Assembly: GCF_001687365.1 (NCBI RefSeq)
Contig: NZ_LGLV01000004.1
Span: 744,001-808,000 of the forward strand
DNA length: 64,000 nt
Direction of reading: 5' to 3'
Source of the DNA: Pararhizobium polonicum
GTDB lineage: Bacteria; Pseudomonadota; Alphaproteobacteria; Rhizobiales; Rhizobiaceae
The position numbers and the translations under genes were made by a program. The notes beneath the pieces were generated by a model, which was not told the DNA's origin, did not search any database, and worked only from the letters and a program-made list of their open reading frames with translations. Shown here in pieces: positions 1 through 8,973 of this stretch (its first letter is position 1; each line of letters begins with the position of its first letter).

Positions 1-380
1 CCCGCGAGAACGGCTATGTCGAGACCATCTTCGGCCGCCGGGCGCATTATCCGGATATCCGCTCGTCCAACCCCTCGCAGCGCGCCTTCAACGAGCGCGC
101 GGCAATCAACGCCCCGATCCAGGGCTCGGCCGCCGATATCATCCGCCGGGCGATGGTCAAGATGGAGCCGGCGCTGGAACAGGCGGGGCTGTCCGAGCGC
201 GCCCGGATGCTGCTGCAGGTGCATGACGAACTGATCTTCGAGGTCGAGGATGCCGATGTCGAGCGCACCATTGCGCTGGTCGTCTCGGTGATGGAGAATG
301 CGGCCATGCCCGCGCTCGACATGAAGGTGCCGCTGAAGGTCGATGCCCGCGCCGCCCACAACTGGGACGAGGCGCACTGA
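1..380 (+). CDS. polA: DNA polymerase I, C-terminal end (5' truncated by window)
   Basis: Only the last ~125 codons are present, read in frame from base 3. They encode the end of the family-A polymerase domain. The conserved stretch APIQGSAADIIRRAM (O-helix/finger region onward) is followed by the motif C palm sequence QVHDELIFEV, whose His-Asp-Glu includes a catalytic metal-binding carboxylate. The protein repairs and fills gaps in DNA and removes RNA primers in the cytoplasm. The reading frame ends with a normal stop, and a strong hairpin follows within a few bases. Identification is certain from motif C and the fragment length. The 5' exonuclease domains lie outside the window. Confidence 0.96.
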   Translation, partial: RENGYVETIFGRRAHYPDIRSSNPSQRAFNERAAINAPIQGSAADIIRRAMVKMEPALEQAGLSERARMLLQVHDELIFEVEDADVERTIALVVSVMENAAMPALDMKVPLKVDARAAHNWDEAH

Positions 381-383
381 GGG

Positions 384-415
384 CTGAAAGCCGCGACGCG
401 CATCGCGGCTTTCAG
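384..415 (+). terminator. Hairpin downstream of polA
   Basis: A perfect 13-bp inverted repeat (384-396 against 403-415, 6-nt loop) begins four bases after the polA stop. There is no following T-run, so it may be a factor-assisted terminator or an mRNA 3' stabiliser rather than a classical intrinsic terminator. Confidence 0.6.
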
Positions 416-457
416 GCTGCATCATCAGATATACCATTCCGCCCGGAGCCGACCCGC

Positions 458-1441
458 ATGTCCAAGCTGCAATTTCCCGTCTTCGATCTCGGCGCCTTTG
501 AACAGGCGGATGACGCCGGAAAACGCACGCTGGGCAAACAGGTCGACGACATCTGCCGGTCCACCGGATTTCTGGCGATCCGCAATCACGGCGTTTCCCA
601 GGCCGTCATCGATGCCGTCTGGAGCAAGGCCCAGGCATTCTTCGACCTGCCGCCCGAGGAAAAACAGAACGCCCGGGCACCCTACAAGGGCTATCCCTAC
701 GGCTATCTCGGTCCCGAACTGGAAGCACTGGCGAAATCGCGCGAGATCGACAGCCCGCCGGACCTGAAGGAAAGCTTCAATGGCGGACCGCTGAGACAGC
801 CGGCATCCATCACCGATCCGGAAGCGCTGGCCTTCTGCTATGCGCCGACCATCTGGCCGGACAGGCCGGACGGTTTCGTCGAGGCCTGGAAAACCTATTA
901 CGCATCGCTCGAAGACCTTGCCGCCCGCATCATGCGGCTCTTCGCCGTGGCGCTCAACCTGCCTGAGACCTATTTCGAGGGCTTCATCGATGCCCCGATC
1001 AGCGCGCTGCGTGCGCTCAACTATCCCGAACAGAACGTGCCGCCGAAGCCCGGCCAGTTGCGGGCCGGCGCCCATACGGACTATGGCAGCCTGACGATCC
1101 TTTTGCCGCAGGAAGGCTCGAAGGGACTGGAGATCATCACGCCGGACGGACAATGGACGCCGGTACCGCCCGTTCCCGGCGCCTTCGTCATCAATATCGG
1201 CGACCTGATGGCGCGCTGGACCAACGATCGCTGGGTTTCGACCCTGCACCGCGTCGTCAATCCATCGCCACAGGACGGCGGCATGGCGCGGCGGCAGTCA
1301 CTTGCCTTTTTTCATCAGCCCAACTGGAATGCGGAAATCAACGTACTCGATGCCTGCCTGGGCGAAGGCGAAACGGTTCAATACGGGCCGGTGCTGTCTG
1401 GTCCCTATCTGATGAGCAAGTTCAAGTCGACCGCTGCCTGA
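458..1441 (+). CDS. 2-oxoglutarate/Fe(II)-dependent oxygenase (isopenicillin N synthase family)
   Basis: This 327-aa cytoplasmic protein has the two-domain form of the family. The N-terminal DIOX_N region (about residues 5-130) carries the DDICRSTGFLAIRNHG stretch. A C-terminal double-stranded beta-helix carries the iron ligands His and Asp in GAHTDYGS (about residues 206-208) and the distal His in STLHRVVNP (about 263). An RxS co-substrate motif follows in RRQSLAFFHQP. Such enzymes hydroxylate or oxidise small molecules using O2 and 2-oxoglutarate. The substrate cannot be read from the sequence. A GGAG site lies 8 nt before the ATG. It is transcribed in the same direction as purU but with a 231-nt gap, so linkage is uncertain. 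Confidence 0.88.
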   Translation: MSKLQFPVFDLGAFEQADDAGKRTLGKQVDDICRSTGFLAIRNHGVSQAVIDAVWSKAQAFFDLPPEEKQNARAPYKGYPYGYLGPELEALAKSREIDSPPDLKESFNGGPLRQPASITDPEALAFCYAPTIWPDRPDGFVEAWKTYYASLEDLAARIMRLFAVALNLPETYFEGFIDAPISALRALNYPEQNVPPKPGQLRAGAHTDYGSLTILLPQEGSKGLEIITPDGQWTPVPPVPGAFVINIGDLMARWTNDRWVSTLHRVVNPSPQDGGMARRQSLAFFHQPNWNAEINVLDACLGEGETVQYGPVLSGPYLMSKFKSTAA

Positions 1442-1672
1442 GCCAAGAGGTGCGATGCAAGAATCCCTCATCGCGCGGCTTGTTTGACGCATCAATCTTG
1501 CATTTTTATCCGTCAATCCTCTTCCCGGACCACCGATCTCTCAGAATGAGAGAAACCGCGTCTCTACACCAATGAAGCGGTTGTGACAGCCGATACACCG
1601 CTGTACCGGGCTGCAGCGGCTGGACGATACGAAACCCTTCTCCTCCCGCAGCAGATCTTTTGGGAGGAAATC

Positions 1673-2527
1673 ATGGCTTATCAGACTTTCATTCTCGTCC
1701 TGTCCTGTGACGACAAGCCCGGCATCGTCGCCGCCGTGACCACGGAACTGGCCGCCGCCGGTGCCAATATCGCCGAAAGCAATCAGTTCCGCGACGCCCA
1801 GACCAACCGCTTCTTCATGCGCATCGCCTTTCAGGCGCCGGATACCGTTTCGCGGGATGATCTCGAACGCGCCCTCAAGGCTCCCATTGACCGCTTCGGC
1901 ATGACGATCAGCATTGCCGACGGCGGCCGCAAACCCCGCATCCTCATCCTCGTCTCGAAATTCGATCATGCGCTTCTGCACCTGATCTACCAGATCCGGG
2001 CCGGCTGGCTGAACGCCGAGGTCGTGGCGATCGTTTCCAACCACAATGACAGCCGGCGCACGGCCGATCTGGAGGGCATTGCCTATCATCACTGGCCCGT
2101 GAGCAGGGAAAACAAGGCGGAGACGGAGGAAAAACTGCTGCAACTCGTGCAGGAGACCGGCACCGATCTGGTGATCCTCGCGCGGTACATGCAGGTCTTT
2201 TCCGACACTCTGTCAAAGAGGCTTTACGGCAAGGCGATCAATATCCATCACTCGTTCCTGCCCAGCTTCAAGGGCGCCAAGCCCTATCATCAGGCCTATG
2301 AGCGCGGCGTGAAGCTGATCGGGGCGACCGCCCACTATGTCACGCCGGACCTCGACGAAGGCCCGATCATCGAACAGGAAACCGAGCGCGTGACCCATGC
2401 CATGAGCGCCGAGGACTTCATCGCGGCCGGGCGCGATATCGAAAGCCGGGTGCTGGCGCGCGCCGTCAAGATGCACGTGGAAAGCCGTGTCATGCTCAAC
2501 GGCCACAAGACCGTGGTCTTCCGCTAG
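1673..2527 (+). CDS. purU: Formyltetrahydrofolate deformylase
   Basis: The 284-aa product hydrolyses 10-formyl-tetrahydrofolate to formate and tetrahydrofolate, balancing the one-carbon pool. The N-terminal ACT domain (about residues 5-85, starting LVLSCDDKPGIVAAVT) is followed by a formyltransferase fold. That fold carries the conserved NIHHSFLPSFKGAKPY and the catalytic-Asp region GATAHYVTPDLDEGPII. The frame is open further upstream, but the ATG at 1673 sits directly after the strong site GGGAGGAAATC and gives the usual family length, so this start is preferred. The gene ends 13 bp from the convergent TetR gene. Confidence 0.95.
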   Translation: MAYQTFILVLSCDDKPGIVAAVTTELAAAGANIAESNQFRDAQTNRFFMRIAFQAPDTVSRDDLERALKAPIDRFGMTISIADGGRKPRILILVSKFDHALLHLIYQIRAGWLNAEVVAIVSNHNDSRRTADLEGIAYHHWPVSRENKAETEEKLLQLVQETGTDLVILARYMQVFSDTLSKRLYGKAINIHHSFLPSFKGAKPYHQAYERGVKLIGATAHYVTPDLDEGPIIEQETERVTHAMSAEDFIAAGRDIESRVLARAVKMHVESRVMLNGHKTVVFR

Positions 2528-2540
2528 ATGTGGAGTACCG

Positions 2541-3182
2541 TCAGGAAGCGGGCGAGGCGTCGACGATGTCCGCCGACGGGCGAAAACTGCCGAACAGCCG
2601 CTTCAGCCCTTCCTTGCCTTCGGCGACCAGGTCGAAGCGGCGGCCGAACAACAGCCAGTCGCTGCAGAGCCCGCCCATCATCCACCACAGCGCCTTGGTC
2701 GCCGATTGCGGCGTCCAGTTGGCATTGAGATAGCCCTCGCTCCTTGCCTTGGCGAAGGCATTTTCAAGCAAGGCGACGTGCCTGTCATCGACCTCCTGCT
2801 GCTTTTCGAGAACCGGCAGGAGATCGTCGCTATAGGCGCAACGCAGCAGAATGGTAAAGATGCGCTGGCGATGCTCGTCCCCGGCCAGATCACCGAGCCA
2901 ATCGCCCGTCGACTTCTCGATGTAACAGAGCACATCGGAATCCGGCGCTTCGATCTCGCGGGCGATCATATCTTCCAGCGGCATCGAAACGGAATTGTAG
3001 AGCTCCAGGAAAAGGTCGGTCTTGTTGGAAAAGTGCCAGTAGATGGCGCCGCGCGTCACGCCGGCGGCATTGGCCACATCCTCGAGCGTCGCGTTGGAGA
3101 CGCCCTTTTCGTAAAACACCCGCTCCGCCGCGCTGATGATGCTATTGCGGGTCTCTTCCGCTTCCGCCTTGGTTCTGCGCAT
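2541..3182 (-). CDS. TetR/AcrR-family repressor of the adjacent RND pump
   Basis: A 213-aa regulator with an N-terminal TetR helix-turn-helix (about residues 10-60: ETRNSIISAAERVFYEKG, then TLEDVANAAGVTRGAIYWHF). The C-terminal ligand-binding region resembles AcrR, TtgR and Brucella BepR. It is the last gene of the efflux operon, 49 bp after the pump gene on the same strand, so it is probably an autoregulatory local repressor released by pump substrates. A candidate operator lies in the operon promoter at 7785-7802. The fold is certain; the pump as target is inferred from position. Confidence 0.9.
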   Translation of the reverse strand: MRRTKAEAEETRNSIISAAERVFYEKGVSNATLEDVANAAGVTRGAIYWHFSNKTDLFLELYNSVSMPLEDMIAREIEAPDSDVLCYIEKSTGDWLGDLAGDEHRQRIFTILLRCAYSDDLLPVLEKQQEVDDRHVALLENAFAKARSEGYLNANWTPQSATKALWWMMGGLCSDWLLFGRRFDLVAEGKEGLKRLFGSFRPSADIVDASPAS

Positions 3183-3231
3183 GGGTCTGCTCCTCAGGGG
3201 AAAGGGCCCGCCTAGCGGCGGGCCGCATCCA

Positions 3232-6200
3232 TCATTCTGCCGGTGTGACGGCCGTGTCCGCGCCGATCGGCTTCAACGTCGTTCTTTTGAAGAGCTTCAT
3301 GATGAAGACGAAGAACACCGGGACGAAGAAGATCGCCAGAACCGTTGCCGAGATCATGCCGCCCATCACGCCCGTACCGATGGCGCGCTGGCTGCCCGAG
3401 CTTGCGCCGGTGGCAATCGCCAGCGGCAGCACGCCCAGGGTGAAGGCCAAAGAGGTCATCAGGATCGGGCGGAAGCGCAGGTGCGCCGCCTCGATGGTGG
3501 CATCCAGCAACGGCTTTCCGGCCTCCATCTGCTCCTTGGCGAACTCGATGATCAGGATCGCGTTTTTCGCCGATAGCCCGATAATCGCGATCAGGCCGAC
3601 CTTGAAGTACACGTCGTTCGGCATGTCGCGCAGCGTGACGGCCAGCACCGCGCCGATGACGCCGAGCGGCACCACCATCATCACCGAGACCGGAATGCTC
3701 CAGCTCTCGTAGAGTGCTGCAAGGCACAGGAAGATCAGCAGGCAGGACAGCGCCACGAGAAGCGGTGCCTGTGTGCCCGATGCGATTTCCTCACGTGACT
3801 GCCCTGTCCATTCATAGCCGAAGCCGGGCGGCAGCTGTCTGGTGAGGCGTTCCATTTCCGCGATCGCCTCGCCGGAGGAATAACCGGCATTCGCCTGGCC
3901 GCTGATACGGACAGAAGGATACCCGTTGTAGCCGATCGTCTGGGTGGGGCCGCTTTCCCACTCGATGCTGGCAAAGGCCGAGATCGGCACCATGCCACCA
4001 TTGCTGTTGCGCACGTTGAGCTTCAGAAGATCGGCCGTCTGCATGCGCTTGTTCTCGTCCGCCTGCACCGTCACCCGCTGCAGACGTCCGGCATTCGGGA
4101 AGTCGTTGACGTAGGACGAGCCGAGATTGGTCGAGATCGTCGAGTTGATATCGGCAAACGCAACCCCGAACGTATTGGCCTTTTCACGGTCGATGATCAG
4201 ATTGACCTGGGCTGCATCCGGCAGACCATCGACGCGAACGCCCGAGATGATCTGGCTTTGCGCGGCAAGGCCCAGAAGCTGATCACGCGCGGCCGCAAGC
4301 GCTGCTGCGCCCTGTCCGCCGCGATCCTGCAGGCGGAAGGCAAAGCCGTTGGTGGTACCGAGACCCTGGATCGGCGGCGGCGACAGCGCAAAGCTGATCG
4401 CATCCTTGATCTGGGACATGGCGCCCGATGCCCGGCCGGCGATGACGGCAGCGACATCATTGGGCCCGCGCTCCGACCAGTCCTTCAGCGTCACGAAGGC
4501 GAGGCCGGCATTCTGGCCGGTACCCGAGAACGAGAAGCCGCTGATGGCAATGATGCGCTCGACAGCGGGCTCCTTGCTGAAGATCGCTTCCGTCTGCTGG
4601 ATAACCTCGGTGGTGCGGTTTCCGGTGGCTTCCGACGGAAGCTGCATGCTGACGATGACGAAGCCCTGGTCTTCATCCGGAAGGAAGGAAGACGGAAGCT
4701 GCATGAACAGATAGACCAGCCCGCCGAGCAGCAGGACATAGATCAGCATGAAGCGGCCCGTGCGCGTGACCATGCCGGCGACCCAGCCGCTATAGCCATG
4801 CGAAGCCTTGTCGAAGCCGCGGTTGAACAGCCCGAAGAAGCCGCGCTTGGTATGATGGTGGCCCTTGGGAACCTGCTTGAGGAAACTGGCGCAGAGCGCC
4901 GGTGTCAGTGTCAGGGCAAGCAAAGCCGAGAACAGGATGGAGACCACCATGGTCAGCGAGAACTGCTGGTAGATGACGCCGACGGCGCCGGGGAAGAAGG
5001 CCATGGGAATGAACACGGCAGACAGAACCAGCGTGATGCCGATCACCGCGCTGGTGATCTGTTTCATCGCCTTGCGCGTCGCTTCCTTCGGCGTCAGCCC
5101 TTCCTCGGACATGATACGCTCGACGTTTTCGACGACGATGATCGCATCGTCGACGAGAATACCGATGGCGAGCACCATCCCGAACATCGTCAGCACGTTG
5201 ATCGAGAAACCCATGGCGAGCATGGCCGCGCAGGTGCCCATCAAGGCAACCGGCACGACGAGCGTCGGAATGATGGTGTAGCGGATGTTCTGCAGGAACA
5301 GGAACATCACCAGGAAGACGAGCGCCACAGCTTCGAGCAGCGTGTGCAGAACCTTTTCGATCGAGATCGCCACGAAGGGCGACGTGTCATAAGGCACGGC
5401 ATATTCGACGCCCGGCGGGAAGAATGTCGCCAGCTCATCCATACGCGCCTTGATGGCCGTGGATGTGGCAAGCGCATTGCCGGTCGGCGTCAACTGCACG
5501 CCGATAGCCGCTGACGGCTTGCCGTTCAGGCGGGTCGAGAAGCTGTAATCCTGGCCGCCGATCTCGATCCGCGCGACATCGCGCAGACGCACGGCCGAAC
5601 CATCCGGATTGGCACGCAGGACGATCGCCCCGAACTCTTCAGCCGAGGTGAGCTGGCCCTTGATCAGCACAGGGGCACTGATCTGCTGGGTGATCGGGTT
5701 CGGCTGGGCGCCGATGCTGCCCGAGGCGACCTGCGCGTTCTGCGCCGCGATCGCCGTATTGATGTCACCCGCCGTCAGGTTGAGACCGCGCATCTTGTCG
5801 GGATCGAGCCAGATGCGCATGGCGCGCTCTGTCGCAAACAGCTGCGCACGGCCGACGCCTTCGACGCGCTGGACTTCGTTCAGCACGTTGCGGCTGAGAT
5901 AGTCACCGAGCGATACCGCATCCATGGAACCATCCGTGGATGTGAGCGCGATGATCATCAGGAAGCCGGAGCCCGCTTCTTCCACCTCGATGCCCTGCTG
6001 ACGCACGGCATCGGGAAGGCGAGCCTCGACGCGGCGAACACGGTTCTGGACGTCGATCGAGGCATCGCCCGAATCTGTGCCCGGCGCGAAGGTCACATCG
6101 ATCGTCACACGGCCGGCAGCGCTGGACGTGGATTCGAAATACTGCATGCCTTCGATGCCGTTCAGCTCATTTTCGATGAGCCGCGTGACACTCTGGTAGG

Positions 6201-6369
6201 TCTCTTCCGAGGATGCGCCGGGATAGCTCGTGTTGACGGAAATCTGCGGAGGCGCAACGTTCGGATACTGCGAAATCGGCAGCAGCGGCAACGCGATGAT
6301 ACCGGCGATCATGATGAAAAGAGCGACGACCCATGCAAAGATCGGCCGGTCGATAAAGAAACTGGGCAT
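3232..6369 (-). CDS. RND multidrug efflux transporter, inner-membrane pump (HAE1 family, AcrB/BepE-like)
   Basis: A full-length 1045-aa proton-driven exporter beginning MPSFFIDRPIFAWVVALFIM. It has the two-fold RND design: TM1, a large periplasmic loop, TM2-6, then a repeat. TM4 carries the paired proton-relay aspartates in GILVDDAIIVVENVER. The second half starts near LPSSFLPDEDQGF. It works as a trimer with the adaptor encoded 11 bp upstream and an outer-membrane channel. No channel gene is present here, so a TolC-like protein from elsewhere must be recruited. The layout adaptor-pump-TetR matches Brucella bepDE-bepR and other rhizobial pumps. Confidence 0.95.
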   Translation of the reverse strand: MPSFFIDRPIFAWVVALFIMIAGIIALPLLPISQYPNVAPPQISVNTSYPGASSEETYQSVTRLIENELNGIEGMQYFESTSSAAGRVTIDVTFAPGTDSGDASIDVQNRVRRVEARLPDAVRQQGIEVEEAGSGFLMIIALTSTDGSMDAVSLGDYLSRNVLNEVQRVEGVGRAQLFATERAMRIWLDPDKMRGLNLTAGDINTAIAAQNAQVASGSIGAQPNPITQQISAPVLIKGQLTSAEEFGAIVLRANPDGSAVRLRDVARIEIGGQDYSFSTRLNGKPSAAIGVQLTPTGNALATSTAIKARMDELATFFPPGVEYAVPYDTSPFVAISIEKVLHTLLEAVALVFLVMFLFLQNIRYTIIPTLVVPVALMGTCAAMLAMGFSINVLTMFGMVLAIGILVDDAIIVVENVERIMSEEGLTPKEATRKAMKQITSAVIGITLVLSAVFIPMAFFPGAVGVIYQQFSLTMVVSILFSALLALTLTPALCASFLKQVPKGHHHTKRGFFGLFNRGFDKASHGYSGWVAGMVTRTGRFMLIYVLLLGGLVYLFMQLPSSFLPDEDQGFVIVSMQLPSEATGNRTTEVIQQTEAIFSKEPAVERIIAISGFSFSGTGQNAGLAFVTLKDWSERGPNDVAAVIAGRASGAMSQIKDAISFALSPPPIQGLGTTNGFAFRLQDRGGQGAAALAAARDQLLGLAAQSQIISGVRVDGLPDAAQVNLIIDREKANTFGVAFADINSTISTNLGSSYVNDFPNAGRLQRVTVQADENKRMQTADLLKLNVRNSNGGMVPISAFASIEWESGPTQTIGYNGYPSVRISGQANAGYSSGEAIAEMERLTRQLPPGFGYEWTGQSREEIASGTQAPLLVALSCLLIFLCLAALYESWSIPVSVMMVVPLGVIGAVLAVTLRDMPNDVYFKVGLIAIIGLSAKNAILIIEFAKEQMEAGKPLLDATIEAAHLRFRPILMTSLAFTLGVLPLAIATGASSGSQRAIGTGVMGGMISATVLAIFFVPVFFVFIMKLFKRTTLKPIGADTAVTPAE

Positions 6370-6380
6370 CGATCAGATCC

Positions 6381-7649
6381 TCACTTCGCCTGTTCGGCGG
6401 GCTTGGCGTCTTCAGCCGGTTTGGCAGCAGCGCCGTCGGTGGTCGTCTGGTCACCGGCCGCCTTATCGGCCGCTTCAGCCGGCTTGGCGTCTGTCGCAGG
6501 CTGGGCATCGGCCGGCTTCCAGTCGGCGGGAACGACCGGAGCACCCGGGCGAACCTTCTGGAAGCCTTCGACGATAATCTTTTCGCCGGCCTTCAGGCCA
6601 TCGCGGATGATCCAACGGTCGCCCAGAACCTGGCCGGCGGAAACCGTCCGCAGTTCGGCCGTATTGTCGTCCTTGACGACATAGACCTGCGCATTGCCCG
6701 ACGTATCGCGCTGCACGGCCTGTGTCGGCACCGCGATGGCGTCTTTTTCAATGCCCTGTTCGATCAGGACGCGGACATACATGCCGGGCAAGAGGTCGCC
6801 GTCCGGATTGGGGAACTCACCGCGCAGGGTAACCTGCCCGGTGGTTTCATCGACGGCCGCTTCCGAAAACAGCAGCTTGCCGGCATGCGGATAGGGACTG
6901 CCGTCATCCATGACCAGATTGACCTTGGCTTCGTTCTTGCCATCCGCCAGCGCTCCATCCTGCAGCGCCTTGCGCAGCCGGATAAGATCGGTCGCAGACT
7001 GGGTGAAGTCGGCGTAGACAGGATCGAGCTGCTGGATCGTCGCCAGATTTTCAGAGCCGTTGGCGCTGACAAGCGCGCCTTCGGTGATCAGCGCGCGTCC
7101 GATCCGGCCGCTGATCGGCGCCGTCACATTGGTGTATTGCAGATTGAGCTTGGCAGTGGCGAGACCCGCCTCGGCAATCGCCACGTCGGCATCGGCCTGC
7201 GCCAGCAGCGCGACGGCATCATCCAGATTCTGGCCGGTGGCCACATTGGCCTTGCGCAGCTGCTCCTGGCGATCCGCGGCCTGCTTGGCCTGGAGCTTGA
7301 CAGCCTGCGCACGGCGCAAGGTGCCTTCGGCACTTTCGACCTGAACCTGGAAAGACGCAGGATCGATCCGGTAGAGCACGTCGCCGGCGTTGACATAGGA
7401 GCCCTGCTCGAACACACGCTCGATCACGATGCCGGTCGCGCGCGGACGCACCTCGGAAATGCGCGTCGCAGCAATTCGGCCCGGCAGATCGTTGGTGATC
7501 GGCAGCGATTCGGTCTTCGTGGTGATCACGGAAACCTGCGGCGGCGGGTAGGACGGAGCCGCCTGCTTCTCTCCATCCTCTTTCTGGCAGCCCGAAATAA
7601 TCATCAAAGCAGCCACTGTCGCAGCCAGTATCGGTCGGTTCATCCGCAT
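6381..7649 (-). CDS. RND efflux periplasmic adaptor lipoprotein (AcrA/BepD-like)
   Basis: A membrane-fusion protein of about 422 aa. A lipoprotein signal (hydrophobic ILAATVAALMIISGC) places the lipidated Cys about 20 residues from the chosen start. Next come a biotinyl-lipoyl half (PRATGIVIERVFEQGSYVNAGDVLYRID), an alpha-hairpin rich in Ala/Gln/Lys, the second lipoyl half (NVTAPISGRIGRALI) and the beta-barrel. The last ~45 residues are an Ala/Lys/Pro/Asp-rich tail. Start codons at 7706, 7661, 7649 and 7643 are all possible. 7649 has a GGA at suitable spacing and gives a compact signal peptide. It is the first gene of the operon. Confidence 0.92.
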   Translation of the reverse strand: MRMNRPILAATVAALMIISGCQKEDGEKQAAPSYPPPQVSVITTKTESLPITNDLPGRIAATRISEVRPRATGIVIERVFEQGSYVNAGDVLYRIDPASFQVQVESAEGTLRRAQAVKLQAKQAADRQEQLRKANVATGQNLDDAVALLAQADADVAIAEAGLATAKLNLQYTNVTAPISGRIGRALITEGALVSANGSENLATIQQLDPVYADFTQSATDLIRLRKALQDGALADGKNEAKVNLVMDDGSPYPHAGKLLFSEAAVDETTGQVTLRGEFPNPDGDLLPGMYVRVLIEQGIEKDAIAVPTQAVQRDTSGNAQVYVVKDDNTAELRTVSAGQVLGDRWIIRDGLKAGEKIIVEGFQKVRPGAPVVPADWKPADAQPATDAKPAEAADKAAGDQTTTDGAAAKPAEDAKPAEQAK

Positions 7650-7778
7650 CTTTTGTTCCATACGCAAAGACCGGCCACACGGCTGATCGTCTTTTATCAA
7701 AGACATCAGTCACGGCCGGACGTTCATGAAAATCAATGTGATACGAAGACCTTACCGGGATAGTCCTGCCTGCGCATC

Positions 7779-7805
7779 AATTATACAAACAGATACGTAT
7801 GTTAA
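7779..7805 (-). promoter_or_regulatory. Promoter and TetR-type operator of the RND operon
   Basis: On the minus strand a perfect -10 hexamer TATAAT (bases 7785-7780) lies about 130 nt upstream of the adaptor start. Overlapping and just upstream of it is an imperfect dyad at 7785-7802. Its half-sites are ACAAACAG and ACGTATGT (6 of 8 positions complementary), with the palindrome ATACGTAT inside. This resembles AcrR/TtgR-class operators, and its position over the -10/-35 spacer suits repression by the TetR protein of the operon. Assignment to that regulator is inference. Confidence 0.5.
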
Positions 7806-7900
7806 AATCGGAGGTAGCGCAAGCCGATGATGCGCCGCACAATAAAACGTTACCGAACTGCAACGTTCATCATCATCCGGAGACAAATCCGGTTTTTGGA

Positions 7901-8902
7901 TCAGCGCAGAACCCGGTCGTCGGCACCGAAACGGTGCATCCCGGCCTTGTCCGGCGTCGCATAGACAATGTCATCGACATCGTATTGATGCTCACCGAAG
8001 AGACGGACCGTCAGCAGGCCGGTGACCTCGGTTTCCAGGTAGAGGATCGTATCGGCACCCAGATGCTCGACATGGATGACCTTGCCCTTCCAGTCGCCGT
8101 TTTCGCGCGACAGGGTGATGTGCTCGGGGCGGATGCCGACGGTCTTGGCCTCGCCGTCGCTGAGCCTGCTGGCCTCGATGAAGTTCATCTGCGGCGAGCC
8201 GATGAAACCGGCGACGAAGGTATTGGCCGGCCTGTTGTAGAGTTCCATCGGCGAGCCGATCTGCTCGATCTGGCCGGCATTGAGCACGACGATCTTGTCG
8301 GCAAGCGTCATCGCCTCGACCTGATCATGCGTCACATAGATCATCGTCGCCTTCAGGCTGCGGTGCAGCCGGGCAATTTCAAGGCGCGTGTTGACGCGCA
8401 GCGCTGCATCGAGATTGGACAGCGGCTCGTCGAACAGGAACAGCTTCGGCTCGCGCACGATGGCGCGGCCGATGGCGACGCGCTGGCGCTGGCCGCCGGA
8501 CAGTTCGGCCGGGCGGCGGGCGAGATAGGGTTCCAGCGACAGCATGCCGGAGGCTTTGGCAACCTTGGCATCGACCTCGGCCTTGGGTGCGCCCATCTGC
8601 TTCAGGCCAAGCCCCATATTGTCCTTCACCGTCAGGTGTGGATAGAGCGCATAGGACTGGAACACCATGGCGATGCCGCGCTTGGCCGGCGGGGTGTTGA
8701 TGACCTCCTGCCCGTCGATCTGGACGCTGCCGGAGGTCGCATCCTCGAGCCCGGCGATGACGCGCAGAAGCGTGGACTTGCCGCAGCCGGAGGGGCCGAC
8801 GAAAATGACGAACTCGCCGTCCTTCACCTCAAGGTCGATGCCCTTCAAGACCTCATGGGTACCGAAGGCCTTGCGGATGGATTTCAAATTCAGTGATCCC
8901 AC
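7901..8902 (-). CDS. ABC sugar transporter ATPase (UgpC/MsmK type)
   Basis: The 333-aa ATP-binding subunit has Walker [14 protein letters not shown]-loop VFQSYALYP, signature [14 protein letters not shown], and Walker [14 protein letters not shown]. After residue ~235 comes an OB-like regulatory (TOBE) domain typical of the sn-glycerol-3-phosphate/maltose class. It energises import through the two permeases encoded upstream. It is the last gene of the murQ-led operon, 71 bp after the dehydrogenase gene. Confidence 0.94.
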   Translation of the reverse strand: MGSLNLKSIRKAFGTHEVLKGIDLEVKDGEFVIFVGPSGCGKSTLLRVIAGLEDATSGSVQIDGQEVINTPPAKRGIAMVFQSYALYPHLTVKDNMGLGLKQMGAPKAEVDAKVAKASGMLSLEPYLARRPAELSGGQRQRVAIGRAIVREPKLFLFDEPLSNLDAALRVNTRLEIARLHRSLKATMIYVTHDQVEAMTLADKIVVLNAGQIEQIGSPMELYNRPANTFVAGFIGSPQMNFIEASRLSDGEAKTVGIRPEHITLSRENGDWKGKVIHVEHLGADTILYLETEVTGLLTVRLFGEHQYDVDDIVYATPDKAGMHRFGADDRVLR

Positions 8903-8973
8903 GTGAGGCCCCTTGTTCGTTGTCGCATATGCCCTTCATTCTGCTGCCACGCAGCCGAACGGAACAGGCTTCG

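Noticed and set aside
4258..5514. Long plus-strand open frame antisense to the RND pump
   Set aside because: Composition is Arg/Asp/His/Gln-rich with no fold signals, as expected for the antisense of a high-GC gene. The minus-strand pump is unambiguous.
7877..7897. Short hairpin CCGGA/TCCGG plus T5 after the ABC ATPase gene
   Set aside because: The T-run is on the plus strand while the genes are transcribed leftward, and the stem is only 5 bp. It is unlikely to end the operon.
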